5,977 bases of DNA from Bacillota bacterium (GTDB lineage: Bacteria > Bacillota > Clostridia > Lachnospirales > Lachnospiraceae). Below the pieces are notes generated by a model. That model was not told the DNA's origin. It did no database searches and saw only the letters and a list, made by a program, of their open reading frames with translations. Shown here piece by piece: positions 1 to 5,977 of this stretch. The position numbers and the translations under genes were made by a program. Each line of letters opens with the position of its first letter. Position 1 is the stretch's first letter. The stretch is from NCBI GenBank assembly GCA_022717655.1, contig JAIIAN010000178.1, positions 1 to 5,977 of the forward strand, in the 5' to 3' direction.

Positions 1-28
1 AGTAAAGGTTCGGTTCAAGATATCACTC

Positions 29-1909
29 CTAATTTGATTTTACTTTATTCCAAAGTTCGTTGTAGTAAGAATCTGCCTCGTCTCCAAGAAAACGGAATGT
101 TTCACAGCGTGCCAAATCTTCCTCAGAAGGGAATAAAGTTTCACTGTTTCGGATGCTTTCATCTTCGATTAAAGCTCTTGCGGCTGCATTAGGAGTTGCA
201 TAAGTGATATACTCAAAGTTCATAAGTGCAATATCAGGACGGCATAAGAAATTGATAAATTTCTCAGCATTTTCTTTATTTTTGGCATTGGATGGGATAA
301 CCCAGGAGTCAATCCACACATTAGAACCTTCTTTTGGAATCACATACTCAAGTGCCGGATTTTCTCTTTGCGTATAAAGTGCTTCACCGGAATAAATGAC
401 ACCAAGAGCAGCTTCATTTCCAATCATTTTATCACGGACCTGGTCTACGACATAAGCCTGTACAAGCGGTTTCTGGGCAACTAAATCCTCTTTTGCCTGA
501 ATGAGCTCATCGACTTCAACTGAGTTTAAGGAATAACCTTTGCGTTTTAAGGCAACAGCAAATGTATCACGTACAGAATCCTGCATTAAGATACGGTCCT
601 TGTATTTTTTATCCCATAAAATATTCCAGCTGTCAACCGGCTCATCCACCATATTTTTATTGTAGAGAATACCGACTGTTCCAACACAATACGGAATGGA
701 ATATTCATTATCAGGGTCAAAACTTTGGCTCTGGGTTAAATAGGCAGGGTCAATATTTTTCAGATTTGGAATGTTATCAAGGTTTAATTTGCTTAACAGT
801 CCATTTTCACGCATACGTTGAATCATATAATCCGAAGGACATACTACATCATAAGCAATAGCACCGGAAAGAATTTTAGGATACATGATTTCATTGGTTT
901 CGTATTCTTCATAGATAACCTGAATTCCGGTTTCTTCTTCAAATATGTCAAGTACATCAGGGTCAATGTATTCTCCCCAGTTGTAAACAATTACCTGTTC
1001 TTCGGAGACACTTCCGGTTATTCTTACATGATGAATTAAGCCGGTTACTGCGACTAATAAGATAAATCCGGCAGGAATCACCTGATGCCATGGGATTTTT
1101 CGCTTTCGTTTAAAATCTTTTGCGGTTGAACCGGCTTTTTTAGAATCCGTTTCTTTTGGTGAGGTGTTCATTAAAATCATAATTACCATAACCGATAGGA
1201 ACAAAAGAGTGGAAAGTGCATACATTTCCGGACGGATTCCTTTTCGTACTTCAGAATAAATCTTTGTAGAAAGTGTATCAATTCCAGGACCTTTTGTAAA
1301 GTGGGTGATGATAAAATCATCGAGCGACATGGTAAAAGTCATTAAAAATCCGGACAATACACCCGGGAGGATATCTGGAAATACGACTTTCATAAATGCC
1401 TGAAAAGGTCCCGCACCTAAGTCGCGGGCGGCTTCGTAAGTGCTTTTATTGGTCTGTTTTAGTTTTGGCATGACGCTTAAGATTGCATAAGGAATATTAA
1501 AAGTAATGTGTGCAATCAGGATTGTAGAAAATCCTAAAGTAAAACGAAACGCAATAAAAAGCAGCATTAAGGAAATTCCGGTTACGATATCGGAATTTAA
1601 AACCGGAATATTGGTAATTCCCATGATAATGGTGCGCCATTTTGCCTTCATTGCGGTGATGCCAAGTGAGGCACAAGTGCCGATAATGGTTGCAATTAAG
1701 GCAGAAAGAAACGCAATTGCAAGGGTATTATAAAGGGCACTCATAATGGCGTCGTCCTGAAACAGGGAAGAGTACCATTTGAGTGTAAATCCACCCCATT
1801 TTGAACGGGATTTGGATGAGTTAAAAGAGAGTACAATCAAAGTCGCAATCGGGGCATACATTAAAAATAAAATGAATCCAAGGTAGATATTACGTGCTGC
1901 TTTTTTCAT
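29..1909 (-). CDS. potC: PotC-PotD fusion: polyamine ABC transporter permease joined to substrate-binding protein
   Basis: This 626-residue protein combines the second permease and the extracellular polyamine receptor of a spermidine/putrescine importer. Residues 1-250 are a PotC-like permease with about six hydrophobic segments. They carry the ATPase-docking EAA loop at about 158-184 (EAARDLGA, with Gly165). A polar linker (251-271) ends in a basic KRKRK cluster, followed by an extra hydrophobic segment at about 277-295. Residues 305-626 are a PotD-like binding domain. Its NWGEY motif (Trp311, Tyr314), PSDY (358-361), Tyr506 and WIDSW (Trp532, Asp534) fall where PotD has ligand residues; this placement is from memory of the family. 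The expected topology puts the linker inside and the receptor outside, tethered by membrane segment 7. The length roughly equals separate PotC (about 264) plus PotD (about 348). The ATG overlaps the potB stop (TAATG), with AGGAGG at 1919-1924, 9 bases upstream. Which polyamine is preferred cannot be told. Confidence 0.95.
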   Translation of the reverse strand: MKKAARNIYLGFILFLMYAPIATLIVLSFNSSKSRSKWGGFTLKWYSSLFQDDAIMSALYNTLAIAFLSALIATIIGTCASLGITAMKAKWRTIIMGITNIPVLNSDIVTGISLMLLFIAFRFTLGFSTILIAHITFNIPYAILSVMPKLKQTNKSTYEAARDLGAGPFQAFMKVVFPDILPGVLSGFLMTFTMSLDDFIITHFTKGPGIDTLSTKIYSEVRKGIRPEMYALSTLLFLSVMVIMILMNTSPKETDSKKAGSTAKDFKRKRKIPWHQVIPAGFILLVAVTGLIHHVRITGSVSEEQVIVYNWGEYIDPDVLDIFEEETGIQVIYEEYETNEIMYPKILSGAIAYDVVCPSDYMIQRMRENGLLSKLNLDNIPNLKNIDPAYLTQSQSFDPDNEYSIPYCVGTVGILYNKNMVDEPVDSWNILWDKKYKDRILMQDSVRDTFAVALKRKGYSLNSVEVDELIQAKEDLVAQKPLVQAYVVDQVRDKMIGNEAALGVIYSGEALYTQRENPALEYVIPKEGSNVWIDSWVIPSNAKNKENAEKFINFLCRPDIALMNFEYITYATPNAAARALIEDESIRNSETLFPSEEDLARCETFRFLGDEADSYYNELWNKVKSN

Positions 1910-2724
1910 TAGAACATGCCTCCTTCTCCGTTTTTATCATACTTGGTTGTAATCACCATACTGATTAAAATAAAGACCATCAGAACCAGAGAAAGTCCAC
2001 TGCCGACATTCCAGTTGCTTCCTTGTTTGAATTTTTGTTCGATGACATTTCCAATTAATAAAATCTTGCTTCCACCAAGTAAATCAGAGATAACAAAGGT
2101 GGTCAGTGCCGGAACGAAAACCATAATAATACCGCTTACAACGCCTGGGATACTTAAAGGAAAGATAATTTTACGGAACGTATAAAGTTCTGTTGCCCCT
2201 AAGTCTCTTGCAGCAGAAATGACATCTTTGTCAATTTTGGAGAGTACGTTGTAAAGCGGAAGTACCATAAACGGTAAAAAGTTGTAAACCATACCCAGTA
2301 CAATCGCATAAGGCGTATTGATTAACTGAAGTGCGGGCAGATGAAAAAAGTTTAACACCTGATTGATGACTCCGTTTTTCTCTAACAGAGTCTGCCATGC
2401 CAGTGTGCGCAGAAGGAAATTCATCCACATAGGGATAATAAAAATGAGCACGATAAATACATTTTGACCAACTTTCATATTGGAAAGAATGATTGCCAAA
2501 GGATAGGCAAGGAGCAGACAGATAGCGGTGCTGATAAGAGAAAGCAGGAGGGAAAGACAGAGTGCCTTAAAATTCTCGACCGTTCCGATAGCCAGAAGAT
2601 TTTCAAAAGTCAGATGACCGTTTGCATCGGTAAGACCATAGTAGACAACCATGGCAAGCGGAATGAGAATAAATGCCAGAGCCCAGAAAAGATACGGTCC
2701 GGCGAGTAATTTTTTCTTATTCAT
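1909..2724 (-). CDS. potB: PotB, polyamine ABC transporter permease
   Basis: This 271-residue integral membrane protein should form the translocation pore of the polyamine importer as a heterodimer with the PotC half of the downstream fusion. It has about six hydrophobic segments, near residues 10-30, 55-80, 87-112, 137-160, 192-216 and 243-260. The cytoplasmic EAA loop follows the fourth, at about 170-194 (AARDLGA, with Gly176), and docks the PotA ATPase. The length matches the family. The start lies inside the end of potA, an 8-base overlap, and the TAA stop shares one base with the potCD start. Both overlaps point to translational coupling and balanced subunit production. It is distinguished from PotC by its position after potA and by its N-terminal sequence ([15 protein letters not shown]), typical of PotB-type permeases. 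Confidence 0.94.
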   Translation of the reverse strand: MNKKKLLAGPYLFWALAFILIPLAMVVYYGLTDANGHLTFENLLAIGTVENFKALCLSLLLSLISTAICLLLAYPLAIILSNMKVGQNVFIVLIFIIPMWMNFLLRTLAWQTLLEKNGVINQVLNFFHLPALQLINTPYAIVLGMVYNFLPFMVLPLYNVLSKIDKDVISAARDLGATELYTFRKIIFPLSIPGVVSGIIMVFVPALTTFVISDLLGGSKILLIGNVIEQKFKQGSNWNVGSGLSLVLMVFILISMVITTKYDKNGEGGMF

Positions 2725-3790
2725 TAACTCCTATCGCCTCCTCATCTTCCGATTCCGGTTTATTCATAATCTGGATATCAAACGGGTCTACATGGATTCC
2801 GACTTTTTGTCCAACCGGGAACATATCCGTGCTGTGAACAAGCCATTCAAATCCGTTTGCATCTACTTCCATCTCGTAGTGAACACCTTTAAAAATTAAG
2901 TGAGTAACGATACCCGTAATTGTGCCTTTTTCCGGTTCTACAAGGTCAACATCCTCTGGACGGATAACCACATCGACCGGTTTATTTTGTCCAAATCCGG
3001 TATCGACACAATCAAATTTTGCACCAAGAATCTGTACCAGGCGGTCTTGTATCATAACTCCTTCGATGATATTACTTTCTCCGATAAAGTCTGCTACAAA
3101 AGCATTTTGTGGCTCATTGTAGATATCTTCCGGAGAACCCATCTGTTGAATATAGCCTTGATTCATAACAACAATCGTATCGGACATGGTAAGGGCTTCT
3201 TCCTGATCGTGAGTGACGTAGATGAAGGTAATACCAAGTTCATTTTTTAAACGAATCAGTTCATACTGCATGTCCTGACGAAGTTTTAAGTCAAGAGCAC
3301 CAAGTGGTTCATCTAAGAGCAGTAAACGTGGTTCATTTACAATTGCGCGGGCAATTGCAATTCTCTGCTGCTGACCACCGCTTAATGAATCCGGAAGTCT
3401 GTTTTCATATCCTTCTAGATTTACAAGTTTTAGGGCATATCGGATTTTATCCTTAATATAGGCATCAGATTTTCCGGAAATTTTCAAGCCAAAAGCAATG
3501 TTTTCGGATACACTCATGTGAGAAAAAAGAGCGTATTTCTGGAAAACGGTGTTTAAATTCCGTTTATTTGGAGGAAGATGCGTAATGTCCTGACCGTCAA
3601 AAATGACCTGTCCCTTGTCCGGAGATTCAAATCCTCCTAAGATACGAAGAGTGGTTGTTTTTCCGCATCCACTTGGACCAAGCAGAGTGAGAAATTCATT
3701 TTCATGAACCGACAGATTTAAATCATCTAAAACAAGCTGTTCCCCAAACCCTTTTGAGATATGGATAAAATCCACCAGTGTTTTTTTCAT
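2717..3790 (-). CDS. potA: PotA, polyamine ABC transporter ATP-binding protein
   Basis: This is the 357-residue cytoplasmic ATPase that powers polyamine import and acts as a dimer under the PotB-PotC pore. All nucleotide-binding motifs are intact: Walker A GPSGCGKT (38-45), Q-loop Gln84, signature LSGGQ (136-140), Walker B LLLLD (156-160) with catalytic Glu161, the D-loop around ALD (165-167), and switch His194. The C-terminal part (about 240-345, with VIRPED at 275-280) is the TOBE-type regulatory beta domain found in PotA, MalK and related importers. The last dozen or so residues are acidic and probably unstructured. The protein is slightly shorter than E. coli PotA (378). The ATG is preceded by GGAGA at 3796-3800, 5 bases away. 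It is first in the operon, behind a consensus promoter. The sequence alone could also fit a putrescine-type PotG, but the linked PotD-like domain supports the polyamine assignment. Confidence 0.95.
   Translation of the reverse strand: MKKTLVDFIHISKGFGEQLVLDDLNLSVHENEFLTLLGPSGCGKTTTLRILGGFESPDKGQVIFDGQDITHLPPNKRNLNTVFQKYALFSHMSVSENIAFGLKISGKSDAYIKDKIRYALKLVNLEGYENRLPDSLSGGQQQRIAIARAIVNEPRLLLLDEPLGALDLKLRQDMQYELIRLKNELGITFIYVTHDQEEALTMSDTIVVMNQGYIQQMGSPEDIYNEPQNAFVADFIGESNIIEGVMIQDRLVQILGAKFDCVDTGFGQNKPVDVVIRPEDVDLVEPEKGTITGIVTHLIFKGVHYEMEVDANGFEWLVHSTDMFPVGQKVGIHVDPFDIQIMNKPESEDEEAIGVNE
2728..2742 (-). promoter_or_regulatory. Two candidate ribosome binding sites for potB inside the end of potA
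   Basis: Upstream of the potB ATG the minus strand shows AGGAG (2728-2732), only 3 bases from the start, and a stronger AGGAGG (2737-2742), 12 bases away. Neither has ideal spacing. Both lie within the last codons of potA, so ribosomes finishing potA probably reinitiate here. This supports the ATG at 2724 as the start despite the 8-base overlap. Confidence 0.55.
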
Positions 3791-3837
3791 GGCAGTCTCC
3801 TTAAGTAAAGTATAGTAAATAAAATGCCGGCAGAAAC

Positions 3838-3848
3838 GGAATGATTCC
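3838..3848. repeat. Short perfect dyad in the potA leader
   Basis: GGAAT-G-ATTCC is a perfect 5-base inverted repeat around one central base, lying about 13-23 bases after the predicted pot transcription start. A second small palindrome, TGCCGGCA, follows at 3825-3832. The loop is too short for a stable RNA hairpin, so a protein-binding half-site pair is the more likely role if it has one. It may be chance. Confidence 0.25.
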
Positions 3849-3867
3849 TACCAGGCTTTTAAATTTC

Positions 3868-3895
3868 ATTATACTAGAACCGAAAATCCTGTCAA
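3868..3895 (-). promoter_or_regulatory. Consensus housekeeping-sigma promoter of the potABCD operon
   Basis: On the minus strand a perfect -35 box TTGACA (3890-3895) is followed after 16 bases by a perfect -10 box TATAAT (3868-3873). Transcription should start near 3861, giving a leader of about 70 bases before potA. A fully consensus promoter would be strong if unregulated, so repression of this transporter operon is likely. That last point is inference. Confidence 0.85.
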
Positions 3896-3907
3896 TAGAA
3901 TGACGGG
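3888..3907. promoter_or_regulatory. Imperfect inverted repeat over the pot -35 box, candidate operator
   Basis: The plus strand reads CCTGTCA, six bases, then TGACGGG. These are 7-base arms that pair at 6 of 7 positions. The left arm contains the complement of the pot -35 hexamer, so a dimeric protein bound here would block RNA polymerase. No known operator consensus was recognised and no regulator gene lies in the window. A chance repeat of this size is possible. Confidence 0.35.
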
Positions 3908-3938
3908 ATAAATGTTTGTAAAATCGGGGGAATTTGCA

Positions 3939-3967
3939 TTGTATAAAAAAAAACTTTGTGGTAGAAT
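3939..3967 (+). promoter_or_regulatory. Promoter for the lactonase-family gene and corA
   Basis: A -35-like TTGTAT (3939-3944) stands 17 bases before TAGAAT (3962-3967). The -10 is extended by TGG directly in front (TGn-TAGAAT). A run of nine A residues (3945-3953) lies in the spacer. The predicted start near 3974 gives a leader of about 46 bases. It is back to back with the pot promoter, and the two -35 boxes are 43 bases apart, so a shared regulator could reach both. Confidence 0.6.
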
Positions 3968-4020
3968 GTCGGTAGACCGGACAACGGAACGAACAAAAAC
4001 AGACAGGAGGGTATACTATA

Positions 4021-5082
4021 ATGAAAGAAAAGTATGTTGCTTATGTTGGAACTTATACCCATGGAAGCAGTATTGGAATTCATTTATATGATGTAAATGT
4101 GGAAGAGGGAACTATGACAGAAAGAAAAGTAGTTCCGGTAAATAACTCTTCCCATCTGGCTATCTCTGTAAACGGAAAATACTTGTACTCCATCGCAGAT
4201 GAGGGTGTGGCAGTATTTGCAATTGCGCCGGATGGAGATTTAACCTTTATTAATAAAGTAGGAATTGATGGAATGAGAGGCTGTCACCTTTCCACCGATA
4301 CAAAAGGAAAATATCTGTATGTTGCAGGTTATCACGACGGAAAAGTTACCGTAGTACACACACATAGAGATGGACGTCTGGGAAGTATTATGGATGGCGT
4401 GTTCCATAAAGGTCTTGGAAGCGTTGCAGAAAGAAACTTCCGTCCACATGTCAGCTGTGTGCGTCCAACACCGGATGGAAAATATCTGTGCGCAGTCGAT
4501 AATGGAATTGACCAGATTAAGATTTATCGTCCGACAGAGAGAACCAGTAAGCTGGATTTGGTTGACGTCCTTCGTTGTGTCAGAGAATCTGGACCGAAAC
4601 TGATTAAATTCAGCCCGAATGGAAAGTTTGCTTTTGTAAATTATGAATTAAAAAATGAAATTCAGGTTTACAGTTATGATGGAAGCGGTGAGAACCCGAA
4701 ATTTGAACTGCTTCAGACAGAAAGTACTTTGGCTTCCCATGAAGATGAGGCACATGATGCAACTTCTGGAATGTGTCTTTCTGAAGATGGGAAATATCTG
4801 TTTACTTCTACAGCCGGAGAAAATACGGTTGCGATGTATAAAGTAGATGAAGAGACAGGACATATTGAAAGACAGTTTGTACTGCCAATCAGTGGAGAGT
4901 ATCCAAAAGACCTTGATGTATTTCCGGATGGCCGTCATCTGGCAGTTGTCAATCATGAGTCAAACTCCATCACAACATTTTCAATCGATTATGAGAAAAA
5001 ACTGCTGCTCATGAAAGGAAAACCACTTAAAGTAGAAACTCCAAACAGCATTATTTTCCATAAATGTGATTACGCAGAATAA
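4021..5082 (+). CDS. Lactonase-family beta-propeller protein (6-phosphogluconolactonase YbhE/Pgl-like)
   Basis: This 353-residue protein matches the seven-bladed propeller lactonase family (YbhE-type 6-phosphogluconolactonase, carboxy-muconate cyclase). It opens with the family's YVGTYT (8-13). It then shows repeated blade strands of the type 'P-D/N-G-K-Y-L-Y/F' at about 50-56, 95-101, 150-156, 199-205, 255-261 and 302-308. RPH (141-143) and YEL (208-210) match conserved active-site segments. Where relatives usually read GPRH and PRD, this protein has GPK (Lys193) and PKD (Lys296). It has no signal peptide and is probably cytoplasmic. The ATG has AGGAGG at 4005-4010, 10 bases upstream. The family role would be hydrolysis of a sugar lactone, classically 6-phosphogluconolactone in the pentose phosphate pathway. 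No pentose phosphate gene is nearby, so the true substrate is uncertain. Confidence 0.85.
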   Translation: MKEKYVAYVGTYTHGSSIGIHLYDVNVEEGTMTERKVVPVNNSSHLAISVNGKYLYSIADEGVAVFAIAPDGDLTFINKVGIDGMRGCHLSTDTKGKYLYVAGYHDGKVTVVHTHRDGRLGSIMDGVFHKGLGSVAERNFRPHVSCVRPTPDGKYLCAVDNGIDQIKIYRPTERTSKLDLVDVLRCVRESGPKLIKFSPNGKFAFVNYELKNEIQVYSYDGSGENPKFELLQTESTLASHEDEAHDATSGMCLSEDGKYLFTSTAGENTVAMYKVDEETGHIERQFVLPISGEYPKDLDVFPDGRHLAVVNHESNSITTFSIDYEKKLLLMKGKPLKVETPNSIIFHKCDYAE

Positions 5083-5109
5083 TATTCATGGCAGACGAAG
5101 GGAGACACC

Positions 5110-5977
5110 ATGATTCGAATTTTTAAAACCATTGATGGAAAAATGCATCAGATGGAGGAAGCGTGCGAAGGCTGCTGGGTTGCACTGACAAACCCGACTG
5201 CTACGGAAATTTTTGAAATCTGTAATCGGTTTCAGATAGAAGTAGATGACTTACGTGCCCCTCTGGATGAAGAAGAACGCTCCCGTATAGAAGTGGAAGA
5301 AAATTATACCTTGATTTTGGTGGATACTCCGATTATAGAGGAGAGAGGAGACAAGGACTGGTTTGGTACGATTCCTCTTTCTATTATAATCACGAATGAG
5401 ATGATTTTTACAGTTTGTCTGGAAGATACATCGGTTCTTGGAAAATTCATGGACGGGCGTGTACGCAATTTTTATACTTATATGAAAACGCGGTTTATTT
5501 TACAGATTCTGTATAATAATGCAAGCATGTTCCTGCATTATCTGCGTATCATAGATAAGAAAAGTGAAGAAGTGGAAGAGAAGCTGCATGCTTCGACCAG
5601 AAATCAGGAATTGATAGAACTTCTTGAACTGGAGAAATCACTGGTCTACTTTATTACTTCCCTTCGTTCAAACGAAGTAGTATTAGAAAAACTTTTAAAA
5701 GTAGACCGAATTAAAAAATATCCCGATGATACAGACCTGCTTGAGGATGTTATCGTCGAGAACAAACAGGCGATTGAGATGGCGAATATTTACAGTGGAA
5801 TTTTAAGTGGAATGACCGATGCGTTTGCGTCTGTTATTTCTAATAACTTAAACATTGTAATGAAATTTCTGGCAACGGTTACGATTGTAATGTCGATTCC
5901 AACCATGATTTTCAGTGCTTATGGAATGAACGTCAAATCCGTCGGGATGCCATTTGCAGACAGCCCTTATGGATTTA
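5110..5977 (+). CDS. corA: CorA-family magnesium/divalent cation transporter, cut by the window end
   Basis: The first 289 residues of a CorA-type channel are present, and the frame is open to the window edge. The N-terminal part (about 1-125) is the mixed alpha/beta cytoplasmic domain. Residues about 140-240 are charged and helical, as expected for the long stalk helix. The first membrane helix (about 250-270) ends in the hallmark YGMN (271-274), which forms the ion entrance selecting hydrated Mg2+. Only the outer loop start follows (to Phe289); the second membrane helix and basic tail, perhaps 25 residues, lie beyond the window. The ATG at 5110 has AGGGAG at 5099-5104, 5 bases upstream. It begins 27 bases after the lactonase-family gene with no terminator between, so the two are probably cotranscribed. 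Mg2+ is the default substrate, but Co2+, Ni2+ or Zn2+ transport or efflux occurs in relatives. Confidence 0.93.
   Translation, partial: MIRIFKTIDGKMHQMEEACEGCWVALTNPTATEIFEICNRFQIEVDDLRAPLDEEERSRIEVEENYTLILVDTPIIEERGDKDWFGTIPLSIIITNEMIFTVCLEDTSVLGKFMDGRVRNFYTYMKTRFILQILYNNASMFLHYLRIIDKKSEEVEEKLHASTRNQELIELLELEKSLVYFITSLRSNEVVLEKLLKVDRIKKYPDDTDLLEDVIVENKQAIEMANIYSGILSGMTDAFASVISNNLNIVMKFLATVTIVMSIPTMIFSAYGMNVKSVGMPFADSPYGF

Noticed and set aside
1..28. Possible terminator after the pot operon
   Set aside because: The 28 bases contain only a small GGTTC direct repeat and no hairpin followed by a T run. Any terminator lies outside the window.
562..861. Open frame of about 100 codons on the plus strand, opposite the PotD domain
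   Set aside because: It lies wholly antisense to a strongly supported coding region, has no convincing ribosome binding site and its product resembles no family. The same applies to the frames at 818-1039, 1506-1733, 1916-2185 and 2900-3250.
1100..1170. Possibility that the PotC-PotD fusion is a sequencing or assembly frameshift
   Set aside because: The frame is continuous, the linker and anchor have sensible composition and topology, and no leftover start or stop codon with a ribosome binding site suggests a natural gene boundary.
3914..3930. Possible catabolite-response (cre) site in the divergent region (TGTAAAATCG)
   Set aside because: The central CG is displaced relative to the cre consensus and the right half-site is absent.
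3942..3947. TATAAA as an alternative -10 box for the rightward genes
   Set aside because: No -35-like hexamer lies 16-18 bases upstream, whereas TGG-TAGAAT at 3959-3967 has an extended -10 and a 17-base spacer.
4648..4956. Open frame on the minus strand inside the lactonase-family gene, with a similar one at 4240-4449
   Set aside because: These are antisense shadows of the propeller gene, made of low-likelihood residues with no family resemblance or start signal.
5088..5130. ATG at 5088 as an alternative start for the CorA gene
   Set aside because: It is out of frame with CorA and reaches a stop after about a dozen codons. The ATG at 5110 has the well-spaced AGGGAG.

Overview
The window is ordinary bacterial chromosome with moderate-to-low GC. 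Strong AGGAGG-type ribosome binding sites, tight gene packing and the gene types suggest a low-GC Firmicute. A gut clostridium of the Lachnospiraceae type is my best guess, but that rests on general resemblance and not on a marker gene. I see no RNA gene, mobile element, CRISPR array or phage gene, and nothing that looks like a wholly new system.

Left part (29-3790, minus strand): a complete polyamine (spermidine/putrescine) ABC importer operon, potA-potB-potCD, read leftward. PotA is the ATPase and PotB the first permease. The last gene is an in-frame fusion of the second permease (PotC) to the substrate-binding protein (PotD), joined by a basic linker and an extra membrane segment. The genes overlap (potA/potB by 8 bases, potB/potCD by 1 base), so they are almost certainly cotranscribed and translationally coupled. 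Only 28 bases follow the potCD stop codon, and no terminator is visible in them.

Middle (3791-4020): a divergent intergenic region of 230 bases. The pot operon has a perfect-consensus promoter on the minus strand (TTGACA, 16 bases, TATAAT). An imperfect inverted repeat overlaps its -35 box, and a short dyad lies in the leader. The rightward genes have a plausible promoter with an extended -10 (TTGTAT, 17 bases, TGG-TAGAAT) and an A-tract in the spacer.

Right part (4021-5977, plus strand): a beta-propeller protein of the lactonase (6-phosphogluconolactonase YbhE/Pgl-like) family, followed after 27 bases by a CorA-family divalent cation transporter. The transporter is cut by the window edge just after its YGMN signature. 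The two are probably cotranscribed, but no functional link between them is evident.

The points most worth a second look are the PotC-PotD fusion with its internal membrane anchor, the Arg-to-Lys changes at two family-conserved positions of the lactonase-like protein, and the candidate operator over the pot promoter.
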